Assembly: GCF_032854445.1 (NCBI RefSeq)
Contig: NC_088307.1
Location: 25,433,953 to 25,497,952, forward strand
Source: Liolophura sinensis
Lineage: Eukaryota; Mollusca; Polyplacophora; Chitonida; Chitonidae
DNA: 64,000 bases
Direction: 5' to 3'
Part shown: positions 48,867 through 63,457 of the stretch, piece after piece
Position numbering within the stretch: position 1 is the stretch's first letter
Layout of the letters: the number at the start of each line of letters is the position of its first letter
The notes under the pieces: generated by a model
The model's input: only the letters and a program-made list of their open reading frames with translations
Database searches by the model: none
What the model was told of the DNA's origin: nothing
Translations under genes and position numbers: made by a program

Positions 48867-51342
48867 TCCAAAAATGGTGAAGCATTTTAAAAACTATCAA
48901 CAGATTAACATTCAATTCCAAGAACCATCTACAGAATTATCCTGTTGTGGAGAACATCAACTCTTTCTGAAAAGATTTTACACAAGAGACCATCAACACA
49001 GACCTAAATTTCCTGCGACCCCGTGTGCTGGAAGATCCTGTAATAGAAAAATCTACTGAACTGATAAGGTAAACAATGGAATCTACCCCAGAAACTCTGT
49101 TTCAATGAGGTTCATAAGCTGGTCAGTGGGATCATTCTAAAACACATCAACACATTGGAGTGACCAAGAGACTCTTGGTGCAGTTAGATTTTCTTCCACG
49201 AAAGATCTTTCCTGTTGAAGGAGTCATCAATGATTCATTCATACAACAAATGAATGGTATTCCCTCCCCTTGCCTTACCATCATCTGCCTCAGGCTATTC
49301 ATTGGTGTATTATTAACAAGTGGAGTCAGCGCGGCTATACGCAGACTTCAGTGCGGACTTGTTCATCACCCAGTGCTGAGGCAAATGCTCAATCAATACC
49401 AGGATTATTAAACCGTCTGCAGAGCAGAGAGATAAATTCCTGCAGAAAAACATGGGATATATACGCATGTACATACAACGTATGCATCAACAGCCAGATA
49501 TCATGTACAGGACCATCTGCACTGCGCCAGACTGACACGATTCATCTGCATCAAACATCACATCTTGTCCCCGCACATTCTACCAGAGCGGTATGCCTTT
49601 GTAATGCATCCAGTATAAGCAGTGTGTATACATCTCCCAATGAAGCCACAAAGATGGTTTTAAGTAAAAATACAATAAAAACTGCAAAAATTAATACTGT
49701 TTCCACCTGGAAATGGCAAAAACATGTCCCCCAGAAAGTGACAACCCCCCCCCCCCCCCAAATAAAAAACCTCTTTTCAACCTCAAGGTAACATTTTTTA
49801 AATATTTTGTAAAGCTTTCACCAACGTATGATCTGAAAGTATAGTGCAAAATATTTAAAAGTGTCCCCAAAATAATTCAATAAAGCAAGACTTGGAAGAA
49901 ACCTGGCAGCCCACCGATAAGTGCTTTATGTCAGTTGGAGCCTACGTTTACCAGTCAGTTAACTTTAACCAAAAAAAGCTTATCTGACTAACCCCACTTT
50001 CCCCCACACTTACAACACCTTGCCTTACTTTGTAACGGTAAGCTCAAAACAAACCACCTGTGTCAAAATTATTACACATTTGGCCACGGAAATTACCCCA
50101 GGTTGCTTAGCAAGAATTTTCACTGAAACAAAAAAGTGAAAAATCCCATGCTTGTTGATCACGCCAAAACTACTTACACAATCAAACTTTCACTCATTGT
50201 CTGTCTAATGAAAAAGGTTGTTTTATTTCCAGATTGTTATTGTCACAAGGGCACACACACAATAAGTGGACAAGATGACAAAAAAATAAGACAGCCATTT
50301 TTTCTGACATATTTCAACATTTGGGTCCACTATTTCACGTTGATAGTCACAACCATTTCAACACTTAAACATTAAATTTACACCGGAGGTTTTTTTTTGG
50401 TACAATCCTTTGTGGTTATGATCATGTAGCTGATGTTCACTAGAGCCGATTTTTTCCGGGCGAGCCGTCTATACCAGTTGTTGACACAGCAGAAATTAGT
50501 GGTCCCGATCAGTCAACAAACGTCAATATTCCCGCGCTACCCCTCAATTATATATACCTTTGAAGATTAACTACCATAGCTGACAATGGCAAGTAGGGAA
50601 GCCAGATAGTCCCAGTGATCAATTCATCACGGTACAAAAGTAACTGTCGCTTTGATGTGGTTAAACCTTGCATTAAGTCCAAGTCGGCCTTGCCAGCAAT
50701 TAGTTATGTACTGACCAGATTACTACTCTAGTTGCCGGCTTTGCTCAGTGAGAATTTGGCCCTATGACTAGATCTGCATCAATATTACACCACATCCCAG
50801 GGTCAAGCTTCAGGAGTAATAGACCTTGTACGAAGGAATTGTTAAACGTTAAATAAAATTAGGTCTATAGAACTGGTTTAAGTGGTGAAACTTTCCACAA
50901 ACTTATCCAATCTTCAGGACAGATAAAACAGATAAATTTCTGTCATTCTAGCTGTTTTGTTTTTTCTCACTTTGGCTTATCGATCATTATATTGGCTTGA
51001 TTATCATGGTAAAATGTGTAGACAACAATGTTGTCTTAAACTCAAATACTGGTTAACAGCAGAATTTTTTTTTCTGGTCAAATTTTGGAACACATACAGT
51101 ATATGACCCAAAATTTCATCCATGACTAAGATTAGTTTGTTTGAGTCTCAGTTTTTTGAGGTTTGTCAGATGACAGTATGATACTACAGTGGAAAAATAT
51201 TTATAAATATTTTACATTTTAAAAATTTTAAATATATATGACCTTTAAGTTTCATTTGTCTTTAAAAATGCACTTTTTCGGACAAAAGTTTACGTTATTG
51301 AGAAACTATAGACTTTAATAGTGATAGATGCATTAAGTGTAC

Positions 51343-51435
51343 CTGGGGGGAGGGGCACAGGGTGGGAAGAGGGGTGGTGATCTGGTGTTGGGGGGTGGAT
51401 GTTTGTGTGTGTGTAGGGGGAGGGGGGGGGGGCGG
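51343..51435 (+). repeat. G-rich tract with quadruplex potential
   Basis: Several G runs (GGGGGGAGGGG, GGGGGGTGG, GGGGGAGGGGGGGGGGC) with a GTGTGTGTGT spacer. Confidence 0.75.
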
Positions 51436-54400
51436 TAGGAGCAATCAGAGAGGGTACGAAGCTGGCCAAAGACAACAAGGCCACCAGTCACTTCATCATC
51501 AACAACAACAGTTAGTCCTAGACAGAGAAAACTTGAGGGAGAATTTCGCCTTGGACGTCAAAGGAGATTGGATTTGTGGCGAGAAGGTCACCTACAGTAG
51601 AAGGTCATAGCAGAGCCATGAGTACCATCTTCTCAGACAGATCAAACGCCCCTTCAATGCTGTGATTATTTTTACCAAAGACTGTGATAAGAGAGTAAGA
51701 TAAGGAAAGTTTCTCTATCGCAAGTGACCATCAGTTGATTCCTGTCCCACTGGGGAACACAATATCAAACCTGATTGTCCATCAAAAATAATCCTGAATA
51801 ATTCAATTTGTAGACATTGAAGGTCATGACCTTTGTATTCAAGGTCAAACTGTATTATGGCACATGTTTTGTTCCCGTTATTCTACACTTGAAGGATAAT
51901 GTACCTTGGCTTGATAATGTCATAAAGCCTTTGATAACAGCCACCCACATGAATACATATGAATTACTGGACCAAAGAATAAGACATGATTAATTACACA
52001 ATCATTAGATTTCTGTCCCCAAAAAGTTCCTTGAAATTCTTATACATGCAATCGGTGTGGATCAAAGTCTTGCCTTGAATGCAACAAACGTAATTTGAGA
52101 AACTATGTATGAATTACTGAAAACAAAAATGTTGTCAAGAACATGAAAGATGCAGGAAGACCTTGAGATGAAGAAAATCTTTACAAAGCCTTATTTTTCA
52201 ATTTAAGGGAATTATTCCCCAGCAATCTCTGCCATGAATTCTATAACAAAAAAAAGACTCACAACTGTTTACTCCTTTTCCAAACATCACAAGAATGGAC
52301 AATACAACCACACCTAATTGACTGTTTACAAATGATGGTATTCATCTGAACCACTGACTGTTCCAGGAAGTGAATGTGTCATCGCTCACACAAAAATCCG
52401 ATTCTATAATGGTGAAGAGCTCCAAACTCAGCGACGTTTAGCTGTCGTTTTTTTTTTTTTTTTTCTATCAACCAAAATATGCCTGTATAAATACCATCCA
52501 TCCAGACCCACCATTTGCCAGATAAATATTTGAGAAACAAATTCCGGGTGTTAGAGCTCTGTATTAGCTTAGTTTGTCCCTCGTCTCTGTGGCGAATCCT
52601 CAAGTTACCGAGCTCACAAACAGAGACACCATTATTGTTTGAGGAAGAGCTTAACTAGATCCACATATCAACACATCCACGTGGCTCACAAACAAGTTCC
52701 ACAAATTTTCCAACAGATGTACCTCCGGAATCAGTCTTTGGTTGTGGTCGCTATCACCAAACAACAACTCTCCATGACTTCATTACCCGATATGATCCAT
52801 GCATATCAAAAAAACTTTGAAATGTTATTTAACACCTCATAATTAAGTCAGAAAGGTAAAATTTTTTTATAACTGTATAAGGATTTTCTTCAGTTTTGTA
52901 TAGTTACATCACAACCAATATTCTTGGGTAAATGCCTAGCAGCGAACTTTAAAAACGAATAAATCCATTTTATATGAAGGTAATCCCAACTAAGGCATGA
53001 CTCAAAGTGTCTAAATGTACATGTGCTAGAGACTAATGCATATTCAAAGAGTCCAAACAATACCAGGATTCCCAAACTGCTCATCACATGAATACCCATG
53101 AGGGTTAACGTGACAACACAAGCATTCTCCTCCATATACATATGTTAGATCACATCACCCAGTTGTGGAGAACTGAGTCACCATCAAAAAAAAAAAAAAA
53201 CAAAACCAAAAAAAAAGATGCAATACTCTAATAAACTTTGGCATTACATCAAATGGTGTTCATAGATACATTTTCTAGGAGATTGATCACTGAGCAAATC
53301 CACTTTGACAGCGGCCCAGTAGAATTCCTGATACATCACTTATGAAAAAAGATCTGGTTTCATGTACACGTAACCAATGCTTAAAAAACCAATGTTTTGG
53401 CACAAGAAATGGATATAAATCTTTCAACCATTACTGTTTCTTTATTTTCTGATCTACCTCAAACATAGAATTTCATTTTGGCCGCCAATACAGTACTTTT
53501 CATGTTATACAGGATAAGCAAAGATCCTCTGGGATAACCTCCCGCCCCCCCAAACACCTCGCCCCGCCAAACATGTTATCCTATACATGAAGTAACTCTG
53601 AAATTTTGTAAAGATCTGCTGTTCATTTTTTGTATCATCCTGAAGTAAGAAATCTGTAATTTGACAAGAACATATTTCAGTTTCCAACCATGGCGATAGG
53701 TTTGAATAAAGAATTTGTGAAATAATTAGATTACAAGGTTCTCAAGTCGTTGCAAACATCAAGGTTACTGTTATAATAATACGAAAGTTTACAAAAAGAG
53801 AAAAATGTTAAACACAAAACCTTAACAGCCATTAAGTGTCATTACCATCTGAGGCAATGTGAGAAAATCTGGGGAAATGAAAGCTTGAAAATGTTTTTTA
53901 TCTTTCTGGAAATGTCTGGGACGAAGAGGAGACGACATTGACTAGGTGTGGCCAGCCTTGAAGATTTCTGCGATACCACTAAGAATTCACCCAACAGTAA
54001 AACATCAGGCCACCTAACCCTCAAAGTCATTTTTCTTTTGCTGTATGCATGGAGTTCAACTCTATGTGTTGTTGTGGACTAACATTATTGTCATTTGAAG
54101 GTCATTATGAATTTCCTTGGGTTTTAAAATTTAAAAGCTATATACCTTTGTCAGTTATGGAACATCTTCTAGATGCAAAACACAAGAATCTGACAAATCC
54201 TTCATGGGTACACCAGATTGTATGGGGCAGAAATCTAATGAAACACTCCATCTTCTTCCCACAGATGTTCATTTCAGAACTGGCAGTATGTGTTTTGTCA
54301 GGGCGGACAGGTCATGTGAGGGAAGCTTGGCAGCTGACCTTCCATGGCCACTCACTGGCAAGGATTACATGAGCAGACTGCACCAAACAGCAAACATATG

Positions 54401-57400
54401 GAAACTTTCAATCTAAATGGAGTTTTTATGATGATGTAGGTGTAAATGAACGTGACATTTCCTCAGAGCCCCACCAAAAAACAACCTCCAGCCCTTGGAA
54501 ACCGATCACATCCAATAATTAAACGTAGATGTAACCTACACCTACATCTGGAAAATGTTTTCGCAACTTTCTTGTAATGTGATTATATGTGAGGTACAGG
54601 AAGATGACAGTAAAATTAGTGTCACCCGTGGAACTTAAATTTTTTTTACTCATGTTATGTATTTCCAATTTACAGAATTTTCAAATTTCAGGCAACACTA
54701 AAGTTACTTAATTTGTTTCCTTTTAAGTATTACTGGTCAAAAAGTACATATAGGTTTTCAGATATATTAATAATTTCAGCCAAAAATGTAACAAATGGAA
54801 ACATCCCACAACTGACCAGCATAAGGTCTAATGTATTTCAGTCCATCACTTAAATAAATGCGAGTCAAAACTGTGTTTCTGCTAAGGACATGTGACATTA
54901 TCAAGTAACCAATGGAAAAACACTATCTCAGACACCTGGTGAGCTGTGTTTCTTTAATTACATCAAACTGGAGATTTCCTCAAAGGGAGGTAACAATAGC
55001 TGAGCTGTTAGTATCTGTCAGGGGTATGTGTTGAGAGAAAACATTCCGGCTTTTGGTGGTTTAACTCTGCAGCTCGTCTGTGTCCAAGCTGTGTGCGATT
55101 AGGACTGGGGTTGGGGGGTGAGGGGTGAGAAAGTTAAATGTGCTACCTTAGGCTCTGTCGCTTTCAACCTGCCTCGCTCTTGGGCCCAAAAACCCCCACC
55201 AAAGACTGAAACCTAGTAAAGAGTTGCTTAGTTGCTTTTCCGGCCAGTCCTCCCTAAGAGCATGGCTCAATTAGGCCTTGTTTTCATTGCTGCCTTTCCC
55301 AGCAGTCTTGTCCATGTGAGAATACTTGGAGAGAGGTGTCCAGGGGCTGTGTTTGTTGATACTTGGACTGCCCTGGGCACTTAGCCATCCTTGGGTCCTA
55401 AGTTTCTCCCAGAAATGGTCACTTTCTAACACAACTGGGCATCACTTTAATCTGTCCTCGCTATCCCCACCCCCTCTTTCCCAGCCTTCCTCTCACTCCC
55501 AACCAAGACACCACTGAGGTGGCTGTGGGAACAATGGAATGTTGAAGTAATCAGTTTGGAAATTCCTTCATTAAGAAAGAAAAATACCAGCAGCTCATAC
55601 TTGTATACATGAACATTGTAGCCATTTTCTTGACCCCTGCAACCATCCACATACCCATGCATTACCACAATTTTATACATCAAGCCATCTACACTTGTGT
55701 ATCTTTCACAGTGTACTGGTGATGGTGTGAAGCATTAAATTAAGGCAACACATGCCACAAATAACAGTTACTTGCAACTGCCAAAAGTTGTATCCAAAAT
55801 CAACTTTTTCATTCACAAAATAGTGGAAAATATGAACCAATCAGCAGACAAGTTTAAAACTACATTATTGGTTGCATGAGTGGTCAAATTTAATTATAAA
55901 CATTACTCTTATTTTTACTACAGACAATTAAGTGGGTAAATCATCCCCCCCCCCCTCATCCTCACTGCAAAACAAAATGGCCCACCAGAAAGTTCTTCTA
56001 CACTTTTGTAGCCAATCACACCAAAGAATGACATCACATTCACCATACATTCCTATTATCTCACCACAAAGGAAGGGCAAGTCTCGATCTACAACAAAAA
56101 GACCAACGAGAAATCCTTCTCGATTTTGACTCAGCCAATGAAAATAGAGAATAAGGTCACATGCCAATGGGAGAGCGTTCCCAAAGAGAGAGCTATTAGC
56201 ACAGTAACGAGGAGGTAATCTTTGCTTGCTCTCACATTTAACTGCTGTTTGCTCCCAGGCTTTGAGGCGGTATCCTGTTAATTCACGGGAGAGTGTTAAA
56301 ATTCCGAATCTGGCTGGGATGCAACATTGTTGATACGACACACCAATGAACTTCAACCTTTTTTTTCCCAGGTTTACATCAGACATATCCGCTTATCCTG
56401 CTTAGGAAATATCGCGTTATGACGAGTAACACTGTAACATTTGGCAAGCCATGAAGTCTGTCAACTCAGCCAAAGTACAGAGAGTTTTGGGGCTCATTTA
56501 AAAAAACTGTATGTCGCCCTAATGTCCTTGTATCTATAACTATCTACCAGGGTTGTAGGCAATATGACACCATGGCAGTAGCTAGGATGTAAGTACTGGG
56601 GTAATGGTACTTACTTCTTCTAAAAAGAGGCCCATGAGATTGCAAACCAACTACCTGTCAGATCAGTGAAAAGCTTGGAAACATTACGCAGCAAAGAATC
56701 AGATAATCTTGTGCTTAGGACAGCGGATTATATAGCACTAAGTCTGCTCATGACGTGTACGTGTACGTCTTTCTGCGTCTTACTTGTGCATATTTCATAT
56801 CACAACATCCACGTGTAAATGGTAAGGAACAGTTTGCTTCAACTTAGGAATCTTCATAACAATGAACAGAAAATGTCAGTATTTTTTTACGGGAGAGAAG
56901 TACAGAAATAATGTCACAGTTTAACCAGAACCAAAAAAAAAAAAATCATCAAGGTATTTCCAGGCTATTCAGGAGCAATTATGACTGCTCAACTTTGCTC
57001 GACTGAACAATTATGTCATCCGCATTACAATTCCTAAAGACAAGGTGCTAAATCCAGGTGTGCTTGCAGGTCACAGCGTTGTCAAGGTTAAATCAGGCGT
57101 GAAGTTACCCTGATAAGCAGTCAGTCCTGAAGACAAGCTGTTCCCGTAGTCTGATGAGCAGAACTATACTACACTTTTTTTCCTATTTTTCACATTCTCT
57201 TTATCTACAAACCACTTCACATTTTATTACCTGTCATGCAAAAGTATCTCGTAAGCATTATTGGTAAGGGAATTACAGGTATGCAAAGGTAAACGATGGA
57301 ACAAATGATACACCTATTGTCATGGAAATGAATTTCTGCCAACCTTGCACAAAGTATATTAGACTTTTAAGGCCATTTATGTATGTAGGATATGTTTCGT

Positions 57401-57860
57401 CCATTTATACATATCCCCTGATTCACATTCCGCAAAGTTCCTTTAATAAAAAAATAGTTGACTACAGCCGAAAAAGAACTCAGGTGTGAGGTCCAGGAAC
57501 ACATGCCCTCGTAAGACACATGTGGTCTATATTAAGGTTATAGCTATTGGGCCAAATAAGAGATTCAGGAAAACAAAACCCAACAAAGAAGTTAGCGTAC
57601 TGCTCAGGAAAAGATATAAACACAGAGCCAATTTATCAAAGGGAGGAGATTTTATCAGGATTTAACAATGAAATCTTTGAATACAAAACAATGAGACATC
57701 ACCGTAAGATTGACTATGAGATTGGTCCATTTCTAGAGGGTTAGATGAAAACGACACAAAACCCAAGTTAAGGGGTGCAGTTGGTAGAAGTGTTTCAGTT
57801 CCTTGATGATACGTGAAAATCGGGCTTAAAATCACCCGATTCTCAGCTACGCAAATGTAA

Positions 57861-57883
57861 CATCCATCCATCCATCCATCCAT
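57861..57883. repeat. CATC tetranucleotide microsatellite
   Basis: Six uninterrupted CATC units. Confidence 0.95.
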
Positions 57884-59792
57884 TATGACGGTGCAACTTC
57901 AAATTCACCCTCGGTTTTGTGGGAAGTAGCTGTATTGAGTGCATTACTGCTATGTACCCGCTTATCATAACCTCAATTGAACCTTTGACAAAGTTCATCT
58001 AAATTGGAGTCAAAGTTAATGCCAGAGAGAAGCTGGAACTATCACGCCACTGAAATTGGACCCCGAATAATGGAAACGGGACACCGCAAACATCCTTTCA
58101 GGGCAGATTTTTAACCCCGAAGGCTTCCCAGCATAACTCTGTCTTCATCAAACACACATGGATGCGTCGGTATTTATTTCAGAAGCGTAAAGATTACATG
58201 ATTCCCACATGCACATTAAAAGTCATCTATGCTCCAACTCTGGTGCGTTAAAAGATACCCAAAAGATGCCACATCCTGGTACTCATACCACATTACACCA
58301 TTAGAATCTTTCACATGTGCTGAATTAGTTCCAATTTGTTTGTAATCCTGGACCTTCAAAGCAGGCTAGAGTTCACACTTTTAAAACCCCCAATCTGGTG
58401 TAAATGCGATTAATTTCTCTAGTCCCAGCATCACTGATACCATTATATTTAATACACAAGATAACATAATAATTTATATTTTTTAAAACGATCTTCACCA
58501 CAGGCAGTAATTAATGAAACGTGTATGTAACGTTCAGCTTACAGCATGAGAACTCAAACGTCATGCTAAAAAAAGCCCCTGTCCTCTGAAAAGGGAATCC
58601 CCACATCTTTTTTCAGCCAATGGAATTATCACCATTTTTTTTCTTTTCACATACATGGTATCAATGTCTTGCTGTTGCTCCCCAATTAGACTGACACTCA
58701 GCAGAAGTTAGGCCAGTACAATCCAGTGTGGACTGAAAAACAAGTGACTTTTGATTGCTGAATGACATTTTCTTTTTGAGAACAGTTCAAGAATTCTATT
58801 CTGTATCTCTGACACTTCTAACATACATGTAAATCCTCATCTGCTCATTACGTGCAACCACATCTGCACATCATTCCAAGAGTTGAGGACCTTTCAAACA
58901 GAATTCCTGAAGAAGCAATTGTCAGTGAGATGTCATAAAATTGGTGAGTACTAAATTACTACCCTGACAGCAAAGGGAATCCCCTGGGTGAGGAGAATGT
59001 AGCGGTGGTGCTGAGGCAGGGAGGTGTGGTGGAGGATGGGGTGGTGGAAGATGGGATGGTAGACTGAGGGCTCTATGAACTGGTTATTATCCTTGTAGCA
59101 GGATCTAATACAGATACACACTGTATAAAAGTGCTACCTACATGTACATGTAGATGAAACAGTGCTGCCTGATCGACACAGTGCTGCCTGATCGACACAG
59201 TGCTGCCCTGCCTCACTGAACCACTATGCAACAGTCACCCTGCTCAACTCAAAAGTCTTTTGTATTATTCTGGTCACCAAGCAACCGACTCTGGTACTAT
59301 TAAATAAAGCAAACCACAGTTGTATTTTAATATATGCACTTCAATGTACAATTACAGGGCTCTGGCCTGGACACAAGGCTCCAGTTTGCAGATACATGTA
59401 ACAACAGGCTGCATCAGTCATTGCATTGGTAACAAGAGTGAGGGGTTATGCATGTGGAAGGGGAAGGGGGAGAGGAAGAGTGGGGTAGGGACAGCTGGAG
59501 AAAAGATGGGATGAGAGGCTTCCTCTGAGATATATGGCTCACATGTACTGCCCAGCCTCCCTCAGACACCTTTGGCCACTGTATCTCAATTCCTATTCAT
59601 TAACTGTCCAGCCATATGCCAGCTCCAATCAGCACTTTGCCCATACAGAAGTGATGAAGGATACTGGAGTCTACCTTATCACACTGCTGCTTGCTGACCA
59701 GCATAACTGTCCAGTCATGTCCATTCAGGCACATTCCGCAGACTGCATATTAGTGACCACTCAACTGCATGTACAATGGACAGTGCTGTCTA

Positions 59793-60168
59793 GGTAATAT
59801 TAGACACACATGTATGGTTATATAACTGAATATCTAATGTGTATCACACAATGAAGGCAGTAGCCAGAACTGACTATCCAGTAAGAAAGAAAGATCAAAT
59901 ATTACACATTGCTGTCTTGGTAATATTAGACACACATGTATGGTAATATAACTGAATATCTAATGTGTATCACACAATGAAGGCAGTAGCCAGAACTGAC
60001 TATCCACTAAGAAAGAAAGATCAAATATTACACATTGCTGTCTTGGTAATATTAGACACACATGTATGGTAATATAACTGAATATCTAATGTGTATCACA
60101 CAATGAAGCCAGTAGCCAGAACTGACTATCCACTAAGAAAGAAAGATCAAATATTACACATTGTTTTT
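59793..60168. repeat. 126-bp tandem repeat, three copies
   Basis: GGTAATATTAGACACACATG begins units at 59793, 59919 and 60045; copies differ at only a few positions (GGTTATA/GGTAATA, CCAGTAAG/CCACTAAG, AAGGCAG/AAGCCAG). The array ends at ATTACACATTGTTTTTTTG. No function recognised. Confidence 0.96.
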
Positions 60169-62504
60169 TTGTATAACACACAAAGTACACCTAGCTATCT
60201 GGCATCAGACAAGAAGAAGGAATAGTTGATGAGGTGAAGTACAAATATACCAGTATATGATACTAGAAGCGCTGTGAATAATTTGTATCTGTTTCAAGTC
60301 AGCGTGGTTTAGGATGTGGTTACAGTCATGGTGGTATTATCATTAAACATTCACACTTTCTGGGTATAGTGCAGATTCTAGCTGTGAAATTTGGGTGACA
60401 GCTCACCAGGTTTTGAACCAGTCACCAGGGATGCTAACTGCCAAAAAAAAAGAAAAAGAAATACTATGACTGAAGAAGCAGAAGTGAAGCATTCCATTCA
60501 TTATTGGCATTACCTCTTAATAGATCCTGGTGGAACGGTATTCCGTACCGTATTTGTACCTTGATGTGAAAGCAATTGAAGGGATATCTCAGGTTTAACT
60601 GCTTGTGTCAAGCACCAAGGTAGACCCGTTGCCACAAAGATATCTCAGCAGGTGTAACATAGCAGTATTTTATTCTGTAAATAATTTTCAAAGACGATTC
60701 ATGGGTAAACCCATGTGGCAGATTCTTTGTAATTACAGAAACAGCACTAATTAAACGCTTGGAGACAAGTCAATAGCCATGGATACCAGAAAGCCATGGA
60801 TGTATGGCAGATGCATGCATGCAACACACGCAAATATGAGACTCTGCAATAGGCTCTTGAGAAGTCTGCAAGAAGAAACCATCTGATACAATCTTTGTAA
60901 ACACACACAACAGGCACTTATGCAGAAGTCAGACCGTCTGGGATCTGCATATAAGTCAGTGGATGATTGAACATAGGGGAGTTTGAGCGTAGACTGAACC
61001 GAAGGGAAGCTTGAGTTGCATTCTGAAGAACAGGAGCAGACAGTGAAGGTAAGTATGTGAAGCTAATTGCTCCAAAACTGCTCATGCCTCGTTGGACACG
61101 GGCTATGCAGGAAGCGCCTTCAAGATGAAACCCTTTTGGTCAGGAGCACTGTAAGCCACCAGCTGGTTGCAATTTGCTACTTATGAAACCGTTGGCAGCC
61201 ATCAATGGAATTCAAGAAATTGGCTGTGCTCAACACAGAACAGGTCTGCCATCTGAGACATTCCAGCAACACTGACTTTCCCGAATCACCCCTCCCTCAT
61301 TTCCTGAAGCAAAATGCCAACTGTCTACTCTAAACATGGCTCATTGGCTCATCCTAAGGGATACACATTCATGGGTTAGACAAAACCATCCAAGAAGGAA
61401 CCACTGGGTGATCTGGCCAACTTAAACGCAACATACCCATCTGACCAGCAATATCATTCCACGGTTAACAGCAGTGCTTTGATGGACATGTAAACTATCA
61501 TCATGCTCAAACAAGTCCAAAACAGGTATTGTCGTTATTCTAGTTCCAACCACTTCTTCGGATTGAAAATTTGCGAAAGCCATGCCAAATGGGGAATTAT
61601 GTTTCCAATCCACATGATGATGCATGTAGATATGAGCTTGTGTGTATATGATACCTGTACATTTGGCAAATTGCTCAGCTTTGCAATTTTAAATTGTTGT
61701 CCTGGAATTGCAGTACATGCTTAAATAATGTGCAATCAAAACTACACAGCAGCATCTTTAGCACGAAAAAGATTCCACATGCTTGACTGAGCTTAACAAT
61801 AAAACTTAAGGACTGTGCCATCTCAAAATAAAATAACAGACTTCACACAGGCTTTCCATCTCACTTCAAATTCCATCTGTTTTAATCATAAGAATTAACA
61901 TTCTATTCACATTTACTGTCAGGTCACTTTTGGGAAATTCCGCAATGCACTAGATCTCATCGCTGCACGACCATGATCACCAGTTAGGCACTGTACAGTC
62001 TTCCCAGCAGGCCTTGGGCTTTTATTTGCCAATCGACAAACCAGTCGAAGACTGCCTATGCCTTAAAGGTCAGTCGTGAATTATTGAAGAGCTTAAAGAT
62101 TTAATGTCCAGGCTTTGGAGCATTCGTATTCCCTGGGGCTTCATAGGAAACTACTCTAGATAAATAAAAGCACTGTGGTGCGATAGATTGTCCATTCCAA
62201 ACGACGACACCGCAAGATTTTATCACGGCCAACTTCAGTCCAAATACTTAAATATTCAACAAGCATTTAGTGGCATATGAATTCCTCAAGTTGCGTTTCC
62301 ATCCCTTTGAGCTGTGTATCATCCAGTATGTTGTGTTTTGGGACAATTTTTAGGGTTACTATGACCGTACATGTGCATAAATACACACACTACTATCACG
62401 GCCACACTACTCTGTAGACATTTACCAGTAAACATATTGTGTTCCATTACGGTCACTGTAATTCCTCAACCTCTTCGCATGCTTGCAAGGAGTTTCTATG
62501 TAGG

Positions 62505-62630
62505 TTGATAAAATTATACCTTTTGTGAAAGGCCTGAACCTGGCCAATTCAACCAAGCTAGTTTTGTCTCCAAAAACAAATTTAAAATGTGCATAAATTG
62601 CATTGAAAGTTGCTTTTTAATATGCGAAAA
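62505..62630. repeat. Copy of the 35.9 kb dispersed repeat
   Basis: GTGCATAAATTGCATTGAAA, GTTGCTTTTTAATATGCGAA and CCTGAACCTGGCCAATTCAA align with 35914-36039. Confidence 0.8.
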
Positions 62631-62859
62631 GGTTGAGGAATTAAGGTAGCAAGTTTAATATCATCATTCAAGAATGCACACATTTATCAGTAGGTATATT
62701 TTGTATTCCATGATGCTTAATACAGTCACATGCATATACAGAAATACCCATATCACGGCACAAATTTGCTATTCTGCACACTGATCAGAAAAGAATCATT
62801 AGGTTTTAATTTGTTTTGCAGTCTTAACAAGGACTCTACAAAGCTGCCTCTGACATTTG

Positions 62860-63457
62860 TCAAAATTTAAAAACTCTTTACAATGCTTAGTTTTTGGTAT
62901 TGGAAATTGAAATTTGGTTACATCTCTCTCAGGATAACATTAATGAGGCAGACAAAATTTGAATTTCTAAACTCCCAAACTAAGCTTTAAGATTATATTT
63001 CAAATTTTGACTTAAGTCAGGAATAGCTTTGTGGAATCAGTCCCTGATGTTCAACTATACGATCCCCTTACGATTCCCACACGATCCCCATGTGATCCTT
63101 ACACGATCCCCATGCGATCCCTACACCATCCCCATGTGATCCCTACACCATCCCCATGTGATCCCTACACCATCCCCATGTGATCCCTACACCATTCCCA
63201 TGTGATCCCTACACCATCCCCATGCAACTCAGGATGCAGCTCCATAAAGCCAGTTCTGGCTAAAGTCAAAATCTAAAAATTCATCACAAATATGCTCAGT
63301 TTTTGTCGTGGAGAGTTCTAATTTTGACACATTTGCCGTAGATAACACGTTTGTATTTGCATTAAATTTGTATTATCAGATCCCAAATGTAAGCTCTAAA
63401 ATCTTAGCGCAGGGCTTGATTTAGGTCAGAAATGCCTTTGTGGAATCTGCACCAAGA
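62860..63457. repeat. Diverged direct duplication around a 22-bp array
   Basis: Two related blocks, about 62860-63050 and 63245-63457, share CAGTTTTTG, an AAAATTTGAATT-like region, AAGCTYTAA and CTTTGTGGAATC. A third relative lies near 1040-1212. The 22-bp array lies between the two. Confidence 0.6.
63057..63222. repeat. 22-bp minisatellite (GATCCCTACACCATCCCCAT)
   Basis: About seven units; left units carry ACGATCC, right units ACCATCC, giving a gradient of variants along the array. Confidence 0.92.

Noticed and set aside
55928-56386. 152-codon minus-strand open frame
   Set aside because: No recognisable domain; the similar internal halves come from a diverged DNA duplication, and there is no splice or homology support.
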